64,000 nt of DNA. It comes from Oxalobacteraceae bacterium (GTDB lineage Bacteria; Pseudomonadota; Gammaproteobacteria; Burkholderiales; Burkholderiaceae_D). A program made the translations under genes and the position numbers. This document shows, piece by piece, positions 1 through 8,440 of the stretch (within the stretch, counting starts at the first letter, position 1; the number at the start of each line of letters is the position of its first letter). The notes under the pieces were generated by a model, which saw nothing but the letters and a program-made list of their open reading frames with translations, searched no databases and was not told the origin of the DNA. Location: NCBI GenBank assembly GCA_027490725.1, contig JAIXXN010000059.1:1-64000 (forward strand). The letters are read 5' to 3'.

Positions 1-309
1 CCGGAACAGCGCGAAGAACTCGATGGCCTGTACGAGTGTCTACTGTGCGCATGCTGCTCCACGTCGTGCCCGTCGTTCTGGTGGAATCCGGACAAGTTCG
101 TCGGTCCTGCCGGCCTGCTGCAAGCCTACCGCTTCATCGCCGATTCGCGCGACGAAGCCACGGGTGCGCGTCTGGACAACCTGGAAGACCCGTACCGCCT
201 GTTCCGCTGCCATTCGATCATGAACTGCGTCGACGTCTGCCCGAAAGGGTTGAACCCGAACAAGGCGATCGGCAAGATCAAGGAATTGATGGTCCGCCGC
301 GTGATCTGA
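1..309 (+). CDS. sdhB: Succinate dehydrogenase iron-sulfur subunit, C-terminal part
   Basis: The reading frame is open from base 1, so the N-terminal half lies outside the window; 102 residues remain. They carry the ferredoxin-like cysteine clusters of the 4Fe-4S and 3Fe-4S centres (CLLCACCSTSCP near the start and CHSIMNCVDVCPKGLNP near the end), followed by the usual short basic tail. SdhB passes electrons from the FAD subunit SdhA to ubiquinone at the inner membrane, joining the TCA cycle to respiration. It is followed by sdhE and gltA on the same strand, the expected order for Burkholderiales. Identification is secure; only the N-terminus is missing. Confidence 0.96.
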   Translation, partial: PEQREELDGLYECLLCACCSTSCPSFWWNPDKFVGPAGLLQAYRFIADSRDEATGARLDNLEDPYRLFRCHSIMNCVDVCPKGLNPNKAIGKIKELMVRRVI

Positions 310-426
310 TCCTCCTGATCGCGTCCGCCGGGCGCCGTTTGCCGGAAGAGGGTATCCTCTCTTGCCTGCAGGCGGCGCCTGCAAAGCAGCACCGTGCCGC
401 AAGGCACACGTAAAGTGGTAAACCAA

Positions 427-708
427 ATGACAGAATCAATTTTGTCCTCGCATCAGGCCGACCCGGCCAACCGCGCCCGCCTGCGCTGGCGTTCACGCCG
501 TGGCCTGCTGGAAAACGACATTATCCTGACCCGTTTTCTCGATGCGTATGAAACCGAATTGACCGATGAAGAAGTTGACGCGCTGACGCGTTTGCTGGAT
601 TTGTCGGACAATGCGTTAATGGATCTGGTACTGGCCCGTAAAGAGCCGGAAGGCGAAGTCGATCTGCCGCATGTGCGCGCACTGCTGCAACGACTGCGCA
701 TTGCCTAG
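427..708 (+). CDS. sdhE: FAD assembly factor SdhE
   Basis: A 93-residue acidic protein with the family's RGxxE motif (RRGLLENDIIL around residue 25). SdhE binds the flavoprotein subunit of succinate dehydrogenase (and fumarate reductase) and promotes covalent FAD attachment; the RGxxE motif is the contact surface. It lies 117 bases after sdhB and 121 before gltA, consistent with one TCA operon. An in-frame ATG at 394 would add 11 residues of low similarity; the ATG at 427 is preferred because it gives the usual family length. Older names are YgfY/CptB. Confidence 0.93.
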   Translation: MTESILSSHQADPANRARLRWRSRRGLLENDIILTRFLDAYETELTDEEVDALTRLLDLSDNALMDLVLARKEPEGEVDLPHVRALLQRLRIA

Positions 709-829
709 ACGCCTGGGCGATATATTGCAAACGGTGCGAGTGGCGCGCTGTAGCACTGCCGAATGCGGTGCGAATTGCAGCCAGAATTTTTGATTTTAAT
801 TTCGACTCACTCCCGAGAAGGAAGAGCCC

Positions 830-2131
830 ATGAATATCTCTGACACAAAAGCTACCCTGTCGTTCTCCGATGGCAGCCCATCGCTTGAATTTCCAATCTA
901 CAAAGGCACGGTTGGCCCGGACGTCATCGACATCCGCAAACTGTACGCCGGTAGCGGCAAGTTCACCTACGACCCAGGCTTTATGTCGACGGCCGCCTGC
1001 AACTCGTCGATCACCTACATCGACGGCGACAAGGGCGAGCTGCTGTACCGTGGTTACCCGATCGAACAGTTGGCCGTCAACGCCGACTTCATGGAATCGT
1101 GCTACCTGCTGCTGAACGGCGAACTGCCGAACGCGGCGCAAAAAGCCAAGTTCGTCGACACCGTCACCAAGCACACGATGGTGCACGAACAGATGCAATT
1201 CTTCTTCCGCGGCTTCCGCCGCGACGCGCATCCGATGTCGGTCCTGGTGGGTACCGTCGGCGCGCTGGCATCGTTCTACCATGACTCGCTGGACATCAAC
1301 GACCCGCGTCACCGCGAAGTGTCGGCCATCCGCCTGATCGCCAAGATGCCGACCCTGGTCGCCATGACCTACAAGTACTCGGTCGGCCAGCCGTTCGTGT
1401 ACCCACGCAACGACCTGTCGTACAGCGCCAACTTCATGCACATGATGTTCGCCAACCCGTGCGAAGAGTACAAGGTCAACGACGTGCTGGTGCGCGCCCT
1501 GGACCGCATCCTGATCTTGCACGCGGACCACGAGCAAAACGCATCGACTTCGACCGTCCGTCTGGCCGGTTCGTCGGGCGCCAACCCGTTCGCCTGTATC
1601 GCTGCCGGTATCGCCTGCCTGTGGGGCCCTGCCCACGGCGGCGCCAACGAAGCGGCACTGAACATGCTGAAAGAAATCGGCACCGTCGAGAACATCCCTG
1701 CCTTCATCGCGCAAGTCAAGGACAAGAACTCGGGCGTCAAGCTGATGGGCTTTGGTCACCGCGTGTACAAGAACTTCGATCCACGCGCCAAGCTGATGCG
1801 TGAAACCTGCTACGAAGTGCTGCAAGAACTGGGTCTGCAAGACGACCCGCTGTTCAAGCTGGCGATGGAACTGGAAAAGATTGCACTGAACGACGAATAC
1901 TTCGTGTCGCGCAAACTGTACCCGAACGTCGACTTCTACTCGGGCATCGTGCAATCGGCACTGGGCATTCCAGTGTCGCTGTTCACCGGTATCTTCGCGA
2001 TGGCGCGCACCATCGGCTGGATCGCCCAGTGGAACGAAATGATTGCCGATCCAGAACAGAAAATCGGCCGTCCACGTCAACTGTTCGTTGGCGCGACCAC
2101 GCGCGAAGTGAAGCCACTGGATCAGCGTTAA
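830..2131 (+). CDS. gltA: Citrate synthase (type II, hexameric-like)
   Basis: 433 residues, the usual size of Gram-negative citrate synthase, which condenses acetyl-CoA and oxaloacetate to citrate. Visible signatures are HADHEQNASTSTVR, the catalytic-histidine segment WGPAHGGANEA, the second histidine in GFGHRVYKNFDPR, and the C-terminal NVDFYSG aspartate. The start is preceded by a purine-rich AGAAGGAAG ribosome site. It follows sdhE in the same orientation and ends at a strong terminator, so it is probably the last gene of the sdh operon or has its own promoter in the 121-base gap. Confidence 0.98.
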   Translation: MNISDTKATLSFSDGSPSLEFPIYKGTVGPDVIDIRKLYAGSGKFTYDPGFMSTAACNSSITYIDGDKGELLYRGYPIEQLAVNADFMESCYLLLNGELPNAAQKAKFVDTVTKHTMVHEQMQFFFRGFRRDAHPMSVLVGTVGALASFYHDSLDINDPRHREVSAIRLIAKMPTLVAMTYKYSVGQPFVYPRNDLSYSANFMHMMFANPCEEYKVNDVLVRALDRILILHADHEQNASTSTVRLAGSSGANPFACIAAGIACLWGPAHGGANEAALNMLKEIGTVENIPAFIAQVKDKNSGVKLMGFGHRVYKNFDPRAKLMRETCYEVLQELGLQDDPLFKLAMELEKIALNDEYFVSRKLYPNVDFYSGIVQSALGIPVSLFTGIFAMARTIGWIAQWNEMIADPEQKIGRPRQLFVGATTREVKPLDQR

Positions 2132-2149
2132 TCGGCTGCTTCATGCAAT

Positions 2150-2179
2150 AAAAAAGCGGGCTGCGGCCCGCTTTTTTTT
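2150..2179 (+). terminator. Rho-independent terminator after gltA
   Basis: A 12-bp stem (left arm ending AGCGGGC, right arm GCCCGCT) closes a TGCG tetraloop and runs into eight T residues. It sits 18 bases after the gltA stop. The A-rich left flank could let it act weakly on the other strand too. Confidence 0.92.
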
Positions 2180-2261
2180 CGTCCGCCACCTTGTCAGAAA
2201 AGCCAGAAAAATAATTTCTTACTGTGGATATTGCCTATAGAAAACAAATCGTGGAATGTGC

Positions 2262-2287
2262 TAAAGTGATCCATATCAAGAAAATAA
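2262..2287 (+). promoter_or_regulatory. Possible FNR/ANR-like box and flagellar-type promoter before the chemoreceptor
   Basis: GTGAT-CCAT-ATCAA at 2266-2279 differs by one base from the FNR/ANR consensus TTGAT-N4-ATCAA. It overlaps TAAAGTGA (2262-2269), which resembles a sigma-28 -35 element (TAAAGTTT), followed by a weak GAAAATAA. The chemoreceptor start is about 80 bases downstream. Both assignments come from consensus matching only. Confidence 0.35.
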
Positions 2288-2358
2288 GTAAAAAACTGCC
2301 GTGCTAATGTTATTAGTTGCCGGCTACACATCCTTGCATCGTCGATCACGGGGCCACT

Positions 2359-4380
2359 ATGCACACCACAATAACAAATTTTAAAAGCTGGAATGTCGGT
2401 ACCAAGATTACCGTGTTCACCTTCGGCTTACTGAGCGCCATGCTGGCGATTATTCTCAGCCTGATTAATCTGAGTACCGCGCGAATACTGGAAGAGCGCG
2501 CCCAGGATAACGTGAGTGATACGCTCACCGGCATCAGCAACACGGTGGAAGTATTCCACAGCGCGATGACGGACGAGGCTTCGCGCTTTGCCCGCATTTT
2601 CGCCAGCCACTTCGCACAGGGGCAGTTTACGCTCGATACCGCGACCTCCGTCGACATTGCGGGCAAGCCTACCCCGACCTTGCAGTTTGCCGGTAAGACC
2701 CTGAATCTGGATTTCAGCCTGCCTGATAAATTCACGGCCGACACCGGCGTGGTGGCCACCGTGTTTGCCGCACAGGGGGAAGACTTTGTGCGCGTGACCA
2801 CGTCCCTGAAAAAGGAAAATGGCGAGCGTGCTGTCGGTACCCAGCTCGATCGCGCTCACCCCAGTTTCCCGCTGTTACGGGCCGGAAATAGCTACAGTGG
2901 TCTGGCCACGCTGTTCGGTAAGCAGTACATCACCCAGTACGATCCGATCAAGGATGGCAGTGGCAAGGTGATCGGTGTGCTGTTTATCGGTCTCGATATT
3001 GGACAAAACCTGAACATGCTGAAAGCCAAGATCAAGGAAATCAAGCTTGGCGACGCTGGATATGTCCATGTAATTAATGCCGCGCCCGGCAAAAAGCAGG
3101 GTGAGGAATTGATCCATCCGTCGATGGAGGGCAAGAACGTGCTCGAGCAGCAGAGTCATGATGGGCGCTACTTCGTAAAACAGATGCTGGAAAGTAAAAC
3201 AGGATCGATGACCTATCCGTGGGCCGATAAAGATGGTGAGGCGCCGCGTGAAAAGATGATCAGTTTCCATACCTTTACGCCGTGGAACTGGCTGATCGCG
3301 GGTGGTACCTATACGGAAGAAATTACCCGCGAAGCGAAGCAGCTGCGTAACCGCTATGCCTTGATCGCTGCGGTAGCACTGATCGTGTTTGCCGTGATGT
3401 TGCTGCTGCTGGTGCGCGCCTTCGTCACGCGTCCTCTGGCTCAAGCCGAACATGCGGCAGAACAGATTGCCCGCGGTGATCTGAATGTGCATCTGGTGGT
3501 GGAAAATCAGGATGAAATCGGCCGCGTGCTGGCGGCCTTGAACGGCATTAGCCAGAATCTGTCCGCTGTGGTGGGGCAGGTTCGTCAGGGGGCCGAGCAA
3601 GTCACGTCGGCTTCGGCGGAAATCGCAGCCGGCAATCTCGATCTGTCGCAACGCACCGAATCGCAGGCGTCCCGACTGGAAAAGACCGCCTTGTCGATGG
3701 AGCATCTGAGCAATGCGGTGAACCGGAATGCCGATAATGCCGGCGAGGCGAACCAGATGGCGGCAGCGGCGTCGCAGATTGCCGTCAAAGGTGGTGAGGT
3801 GGTGGCGCAGGTGGTCGACACCATGGGGTCGATCACGGCCTCGTCGCGCAAGATTGCCGACATCATCAGTGTGATCGATGGCATCGCCTTCCAGACCAAT
3901 ATTCTGGCGCTGAATGCAGCGGTGGAAGCGGCCCGCGCCGGCGAGCAGGGACGTGGCTTTGCCGTGGTGGCCAGTGAGGTGCGCAATCTGGCGCAGCGCT
4001 CGGCCGGGGCGGCCAAGGAAATCAAGGAGCTGATCGAAGACTCGGTCGGTAAAGTCGAAATCGGCAGCAAACAGGTCACGGCAGCGGGCGCGACCATGGA
4101 AGAAGTGGTGCAAAGCGTGCGTCGCGTGACCGATATCATGGCCGCGATCAGTAGTGCCAGTGATGAACAGCGCAGCGGGATTAACGAAGTCCATCAGGCC
4201 ATCGCCGAAATGGATCAGGTTACTCAGCAGAACGCGGCACTGGTGGAAGAGGCAGCGGCCGCCGCCCACGCCCTGCAAGACCAGTCACATGCACTGGAAG
4301 ACGTGGTGCGTATCTTCAAGATTGACGGGCAGAGCCAGTCTGGCAGCCGCTCGGGGCAGCACTACCTCGCGCTCAAATAA
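2359..4380 (+). CDS. Methyl-accepting chemotaxis protein with Cache-type sensor
   Basis: 673 residues from ATG 2359; a TTG at 2317 is also possible but adds a non-membrane stretch. Layout: first membrane helix about residues 16-37, a large periplasmic region of about 290 residues resembling a Cache_3/Cache_2 ligand-binding fold (ends with TPWNWLIAGGTYTEEI), second helix about 331-355, HAMP, then the cytoplasmic coiled coil with the conserved hairpin FQTNILALNAAVEAARAG near residue 511 that contacts CheA and CheW. No C-terminal CheR-tethering pentapeptide is visible. The ligand cannot be named. It stands alone, converging on the next gene, away from any che cluster. Confidence 0.95.
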   Translation: MHTTITNFKSWNVGTKITVFTFGLLSAMLAIILSLINLSTARILEERAQDNVSDTLTGISNTVEVFHSAMTDEASRFARIFASHFAQGQFTLDTATSVDIAGKPTPTLQFAGKTLNLDFSLPDKFTADTGVVATVFAAQGEDFVRVTTSLKKENGERAVGTQLDRAHPSFPLLRAGNSYSGLATLFGKQYITQYDPIKDGSGKVIGVLFIGLDIGQNLNMLKAKIKEIKLGDAGYVHVINAAPGKKQGEELIHPSMEGKNVLEQQSHDGRYFVKQMLESKTGSMTYPWADKDGEAPREKMISFHTFTPWNWLIAGGTYTEEITREAKQLRNRYALIAAVALIVFAVMLLLLVRAFVTRPLAQAEHAAEQIARGDLNVHLVVENQDEIGRVLAALNGISQNLSAVVGQVRQGAEQVTSASAEIAAGNLDLSQRTESQASRLEKTALSMEHLSNAVNRNADNAGEANQMAAAASQIAVKGGEVVAQVVDTMGSITASSRKIADIISVIDGIAFQTNILALNAAVEAARAGEQGRGFAVVASEVRNLAQRSAGAAKEIKELIEDSVGKVEIGSKQVTAAGATMEEVVQSVRRVTDIMAAISSASDEQRSGINEVHQAIAEMDQVTQQNAALVEEAAAAAHALQDQSHALEDVVRIFKIDGQSQSGSRSGQHYLALK

Positions 4381-4406
4381 AGCTTAGCTGAGCGCTGCGA
4401 GTTCGT

Positions 4407-4787
4407 CTATTGGTCCTGATCGAGCAGGGCCTGAATTTCGGCGCGTTCTTTTTTACTGACATGGCCGCCACGCAAAGCCGCCAGTACCAGCGCTTTGCCG
4501 GAGCCGGCGAAAGCTTTCTGGATCAGATCCTTCAGCAGGTTGGTCTGGACCGAGTCCTGCTCCTGTACCGGCGCGTAGACGTGGGCGCGCTGGCTTTCAT
4601 CGCGTTTCAGCAAGCCCTTGGTGTGCATCACTTGCAGCACCCGCAGCACGGTGGCGTAGTTCATCTCGGGTCGCGCCTCCAGCGCGGCTTCGTGCACTTG
4701 CCGCGCCGTGGCAGGGCCGAGCGCAAATAGCAGTCGCAGCATTTCCAGTTCGGCAGCGGTCGGTTTGGGCAGGTTGGCGGTACTCAT
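4407..4787 (-). CDS. BlaI/MecI/CopY-family transcriptional repressor
   Basis: 126 residues with an N-terminal winged helix (LTAAELEMLRLL-type start, MNYATVLRVLQVMHTKGLLKR recognition helix and wing at about 40-60) and a C-terminal dimerisation segment. The family represses beta-lactamase, copper or respiratory genes and is usually inactivated by a partner membrane protease (BlaR1/M56). No such partner lies next to it: the gene 18 bases upstream is an LRR-kinase. It may be co-transcribed with the kinase and the metallo-hydrolase. No good ribosome site is visible before the ATG. Targets are unknown. Confidence 0.88.
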   Translation of the reverse strand: MSTANLPKPTAAELEMLRLLFALGPATARQVHEAALEARPEMNYATVLRVLQVMHTKGLLKRDESQRAHVYAPVQEQDSVQTNLLKDLIQKAFAGSGKALVLAALRGGHVSKKERAEIQALLDQDQ

Positions 4788-4805
4788 GGGCGTAGAATAA
4801 AATAT

Positions 4806-6131
4806 CTAGAATGGATTGTCTAGCTCTTCGTTAATCCGGGCGAAGCGGGGTTGGCCCTGCTGGCAGGCCGCTTGCAGTGCGCGCAAGGCGAGCGGCACGG
4901 TGTCGCAGCGGTCCAGTAATTCTTCCAGTAGATTGCCGAAGGCGCGCACTTCCAGCGTCTGCATGGCGTCGGCCTGGGGACCGGCGGCGTCGTAGAAGGA
5001 GGCCGCGCCAAAGTCGCCCAGCAGTGTCTGGCCATGGTCGTCGTGCAGAATGTTGTGGGCATACAGGTCGCCGTGCATGATGCCGTGGCGATGCAGTTGT
5101 GCGGCGACGGAGGCGATGGCGCGCGCGATGGCCAGCGCGGTGCTCAGGTCGAAACGTTTGTCAGCCGCGTAGCAGTCGCGCGTGCAGCTGTCCAGACTGG
5201 GTGGCCCGGCCAGATTGTGGAAGGCGGGATCGATCAGCGCCATCAGCAGGGCATGGCTGGCATCGGGATGGTTTGCCACGTGGCCGAGTACGGGAATCAG
5301 GTTCGGATGGGCACCGGCGCCGAGGCAGGCAGCCATCTCACTGAGCGGCGAACCATCGCTGGTCATGGCGGCGCGGAAGATTTTTACGGCGACTGGCCTG
5401 ACGGTGCCGCTGGTGCCGGTATTACCGCTATTACCGCTATTACCGCCGTCCTGTCGCCAGTCGGCACGGTAGATGATGCCGGAGGCGCCTTCGCCGAGCT
5501 TGTCGCGCAGTGTCAGCGCGGACCACGGGATGGCGGCAGAGGGTGTGTGCACCAGGGTGTCTTCCAATGGGGCGCACAGGGGATTGCCGGCGTAAGCGAG
5601 CCATGTCAGGCGTGGCAGTGCCAGCAGCCAGTCCGGCAGCGCAGTCAGCTGGTTGCAGGCGATGCGTAGCAGTTCCAGTTTGTGCAAGCGGGCCATGGCG
5701 GCGGGCAGCTCACGCAGACAGTTCCCGGCCAGCATGAGCTTTTGCAGTTGCGGGCGTTCCCCTAGCTCGGCAGGCAACTCTTCAATGGCGTTATCGGTCA
5801 GCACCAGCCAGCGCAAAGCGGCGGGCAGGGCTGCAGCGGGCACATGGCGGATGCGGTTGGCCTTGAAGCCGACCATGGTCAGCGACGCACAAGCGCCCAG
5901 TGCTACCGGCAGTTCTTCAAACAGATTGTCCGAGCAGAAGATGATGCGCAGCTTGTGCAGTCGGTGCAGATCGTTGGGCAGCGCACGCAGTGCATTGCCG
6001 GAGAGGTCGAGAATTTCCAGGCTGTCGGCCAGAGCGTAGATTTCGCGCGGGAATTCGGTAAGGCCGCAGCGCATGGTCAGGCGCGTAAGTCCAGCCAGAG
6101 CGCCACTGCGCAACTGCTCAAGGGTATGCAT
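4806..6131 (-). CDS. Leucine-rich-repeat protein fused to a Ser/Thr protein kinase domain
   Basis: 441 residues. Residues 1-180 hold seven or so LRRs of the short bacterial type (repeating LxxLxLxxNxLxxLP). From about 205 follows a Hanks-type kinase fold: glycine loop LGEGASGIIYRA, VAVKIF lysine, a SEMAAC helix glutamate, catalytic loop MHGDLYAHNIL (HGD in place of HRD, with Asp and Asn kept) and GDFGAAS for DFG, so it looks catalytically complete. A low-complexity GNSGNSGNTGTSG loop lies inside the N-lobe and is coded by a 9-bp tandem repeat. No signal peptide or membrane helix is seen, so it is probably cytoplasmic. Substrates are unknown. Confidence 0.9.
   Translation of the reverse strand: MHTLEQLRSGALAGLTRLTMRCGLTEFPREIYALADSLEILDLSGNALRALPNDLHRLHKLRIIFCSDNLFEELPVALGACASLTMVGFKANRIRHVPAAALPAALRWLVLTDNAIEELPAELGERPQLQKLMLAGNCLRELPAAMARLHKLELLRIACNQLTALPDWLLALPRLTWLAYAGNPLCAPLEDTLVHTPSAAIPWSALTLRDKLGEGASGIIYRADWRQDGGNSGNSGNTGTSGTVRPVAVKIFRAAMTSDGSPLSEMAACLGAGAHPNLIPVLGHVANHPDASHALLMALIDPAFHNLAGPPSLDSCTRDCYAADKRFDLSTALAIARAIASVAAQLHRHGIMHGDLYAHNILHDDHGQTLLGDFGAASFYDAAGPQADAMQTLEVRAFGNLLEELLDRCDTVPLALRALQAACQQGQPRFARINEELDNPF
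5421..5447. repeat. 9-bp tandem repeat inside the LRR-kinase gene
   Basis: Three copies of ATTACCGCY encode a Gly-Asn-Ser type loop in the N-lobe of the kinase. Copy-number change would lengthen the loop by three residues without a frameshift. Confidence 0.85.
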
Positions 6132-6203
6132 GGGAACAGGCGGTAAACAAGGACGGCGCAGTGTACCACTACACTTGCGCCGTCACCGCCTGTTCTCAGC
6201 GTA

Positions 6204-7067
6204 TTACCACTTCATTTCGCCTTTGGCGACTTTGGCGCTGGTGTCCAGTGCTGCTTTCAGGCCAGCCTGCGGATACAGTTCCTGCATGCGGGCGATCAGG
6301 GCAGCGCTGTTGGCGGCCGCTGCCGTTTCCGCTTCAAAGCGCACCAGATAGTCACGCGTAAAGCCGATGCTGGCCGGGCTCAGCGCGCTGCCCGTCTTGA
6401 AGTGACCCGGCACCACGGTCTGTGGTTGCAGGGCTGCGATGCCGTCCAGCGTGCTCAGCCATTGTTGGCGCGAGGCGACGCTCTGAGTGTCTGCAGTCCA
6501 CACGTGCAGGTCGTTGAACACCACCACGCCACCGGCCACCGTTTTGATCGATGGAATCCAGACATAGCTGCGCTCCGGGGTCGGGCCTTGCAGACCGGCG
6601 ATCTGCAAGGTTTCGCCTTCCAACACGATACGGTCACCGGCAAGGATCTGCGGCACGATGATGCTGTGCGGGGCGTTGTCTTTCAGGATGGGACCCCAGA
6701 AGGCCACTTTGGCATCCTTCTTTTTCTCGATGGCGGCTACGGTCTGCGCGGTGGCAACGATCTGCGCCTGCGGGAAGGCGGCGTGGATCACGTCCAGACC
6801 GAAGTAGAAGTCCGGGTCGCCGTGGCTGACATACACGGTAGTCAGGCGCTTGCCGCTGGCGCGGATCTGTTCGACCAGTTTCAGTGCTTCGCCGCGCGAG
6901 AACTGCGCATCGATCAGTACCGCATCCTTGGCGCCGCTGACCAGCACCGAGGCCACCGGGAAGATTGCCGCTTCACCGGGATTGAAGACTTCCACTTTCA
7001 GTGCAGCAGCACTGGCGCTGCCCAGCGTGGCGAGCAGGGCGGTAGACAACAGAGTTTGCTTGATCAT
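6204..7067 (-). CDS. Secreted metallo-beta-lactamase-fold hydrolase
   Basis: 287 residues with a clear cleavable signal peptide (MIKQTLLSTALLATLGSASA). The MBL fold is indicated by VLIDAQFSRGEA, the metal motif region VSHGDPDFYFGLD at about residue 80, and VVPGHFKTG further on. The canonical THxHxDH is altered to SHGDPDF: the first His and the Asp remain, the second His is Asp and the last His is Phe, so metal binding or the reaction may differ from beta-lactamases. It is divergent from a LysR gene, which may control it. The substrate cannot be deduced. Confidence 0.87.
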   Translation of the reverse strand: MIKQTLLSTALLATLGSASAAALKVEVFNPGEAAIFPVASVLVSGAKDAVLIDAQFSRGEALKLVEQIRASGKRLTTVYVSHGDPDFYFGLDVIHAAFPQAQIVATAQTVAAIEKKKDAKVAFWGPILKDNAPHSIIVPQILAGDRIVLEGETLQIAGLQGPTPERSYVWIPSIKTVAGGVVVFNDLHVWTADTQSVASRQQWLSTLDGIAALQPQTVVPGHFKTGSALSPASIGFTRDYLVRFEAETAAAANSAALIARMQELYPQAGLKAALDTSAKVAKGEMKW

Positions 7068-7091
7068 GATGGTCTTTCGTAATGAGTTGGA

Positions 7092-7156
7092 ATGACGTCA
7101 TCTTAAATTTCTTTATCCGGTAGAAAAATACGATAATCTTTGCTAATTAATTGCAT
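7092..7156. promoter_or_regulatory. Divergent promoter region with palindrome ATGACGTCAT
   Basis: The 104-base gap between the metallo-hydrolase and the LysR gene contains a perfect 10-bp palindrome ATGACGTCAT (7092-7101) and an AT-rich imperfect dyad near 7141-7155. Divergent LysR gene pairs usually share such an operator region; which element is bound is not known. Confidence 0.4.
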
Positions 7157-7171
7157 AAATCGGACGAATCA

Positions 7172-8116
7172 ATGGATAGGATCACGGCGGCGCAAGTGTT
7201 TGTCAGTATTGCCGAGCGGGGCAGCATGATCGCCGCGGCCGATGCGCTCGATATGTCACGGGCCATGGTGACGCGCTATCTGGCCGAGATGGAAAGCTGG
7301 GCTGGCGCCCGCTTGCTTCATCGCAGCACCCGCCGCCTGAGTCTGACCGAGGCAGGCGCGCTGACGCTGGCACGTTGCCGCAGCATGCTCGAGCTGGCCG
7401 GCACCATGGCGTTGACGGCACCGCTCGAAGCAGGGGCTCCGCACGGTTTGCTGCGCCTGAGTTGTTCGCAGTCGCTGGCGCAGGCGGCACTGGCGCCGGC
7501 CGTTACGGCTTATCTGCAGCGTTATCCGCACACCTCGGTGGATCTGCAGATGAGTAACCGCGCCGTGAATCTGGTCGAGCAGCGCATCGATCTAGCGCTG
7601 CGCATTACCAATGCGCTGGAGCCGAACCTGATTGCGCGCCAGTTAGCGTGGTGCGATTCGGTGGTATGTGCCGCGCCGGCCTATCTGGCGCGCCATGGTG
7701 CGCCGGGGCAGGTCAGTGATCTGGCTGCCCATAACTGCCTGACCTATAGCTATTTTGGCAAGAGTCTGTGGCAATTTACCGACCGTCACGGCGAAGCTGT
7801 GTCGGTGCCGGTGAGTGGCAATCTGTCGGCCAACGAAGATATTGTCCTGTTGAAGGCTGCGCTGGCCGGCGCCGGGATTGCTCTGCAGCCGCGCTACAGT
7901 GCCGCGCCCTTGATAGCGACCGGTCAACTGGTGGCGCTGCTGCCGCAATTCACGCCGCAACAGATGGGTATTCACGCCATTTATACCTCGCGCCAGCAGA
8001 TGTCGGCAGCGCTGCGCGCCATGCTCGACTTTCTGGCGGAATGGTTTGTGCACGATGCCGGCTGGCTGGCCCACACCCAATACAGCCTGGCGCGCCCGCC
8101 AACCGTGCTGCGCTAA
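7172..8116 (+). CDS. LysR-family transcriptional regulator
   Basis: 314 residues from ATG 7172 (a TTG at 7151 would add seven residues). The N-terminal winged helix-turn-helix (MDRITAAQVFVSIAERGS, AADALDMSRAMVTRYLAEME) is followed by a substrate-binding fold of two subdomains typical of the family. It is divergent from the metallo-hydrolase gene across 104 bases, suggesting that it controls that gene and itself. The inducer is unknown. It resembles the CrgA/AaeR-like subgroup in general layout only. Confidence 0.93.
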   Translation: MDRITAAQVFVSIAERGSMIAAADALDMSRAMVTRYLAEMESWAGARLLHRSTRRLSLTEAGALTLARCRSMLELAGTMALTAPLEAGAPHGLLRLSCSQSLAQAALAPAVTAYLQRYPHTSVDLQMSNRAVNLVEQRIDLALRITNALEPNLIARQLAWCDSVVCAAPAYLARHGAPGQVSDLAAHNCLTYSYFGKSLWQFTDRHGEAVSVPVSGNLSANEDIVLLKAALAGAGIALQPRYSAAPLIATGQLVALLPQFTPQQMGIHAIYTSRQQMSAALRAMLDFLAEWFVHDAGWLAHTQYSLARPPTVLR

Positions 8117-8217
8117 AACACCGCAAGCTTAGAATATTGAAAACATTGCAGTCGCCAAAGTAGGGTCCGCCGCATGCTTGCTTACTCAGTTCCTGACTTA
8201 ATGCCACATTAAAGTTC

Positions 8218-8239
8218 AAATAAGGTGCAAATAAGGTGC
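8218..8239. repeat. Tandem direct repeat AAATAAGGTGC upstream of sucA
   Basis: Two perfect adjacent copies of an 11-bp unit (8218-8228 and 8229-8239), one helical turn apart, about 200 bases before sucA. The spacing suits cooperative binding of a regulator, but none is identified. Confidence 0.6.
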
Positions 8240-8270
8240 AAGTTTTCGTGTGATATTCGCGCACAAATGG

Positions 8271-8299
8271 TTGTTCGGATACAATACCGGTGCTATCCT
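8271..8299 (+). promoter_or_regulatory. Candidate sigma-70 promoter of the odh operon
   Basis: TTGTTC (8271-8276) and TATCCT (8294-8299) are separated by 17 bases. They lie in the 324-base gap between the LysR gene and sucA, which holds no gene-sized reading frame, about 140 bases before the sucA start. The gap otherwise holds the AAATAAGGTGC repeat and no terminator. Confidence 0.4.
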
Positions 8300-8440
8300 G
8301 AATGACCAATTTTGTAGTACCCGAAGAAATATAGCCCTTCCCCACAACTTGATGTGCAATCCGCTAACCGGTCAGGCCGTGTCGCGGAAGGTTAGATTAA
8401 CCCGCTAATTCCTCGCGAAGCGCGAAGAAAGGTGAGCAAT

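Noticed and set aside
521..2080. Long open frame on the minus strand opposite gltA
   Set aside because: A compositional shadow of gltA; His/Arg/Val-rich nonsense without motifs.
2317..2358. TTG start for the chemoreceptor
   Set aside because: It adds 14 residues before a good ATG and does not improve the membrane helix or ribosome site.
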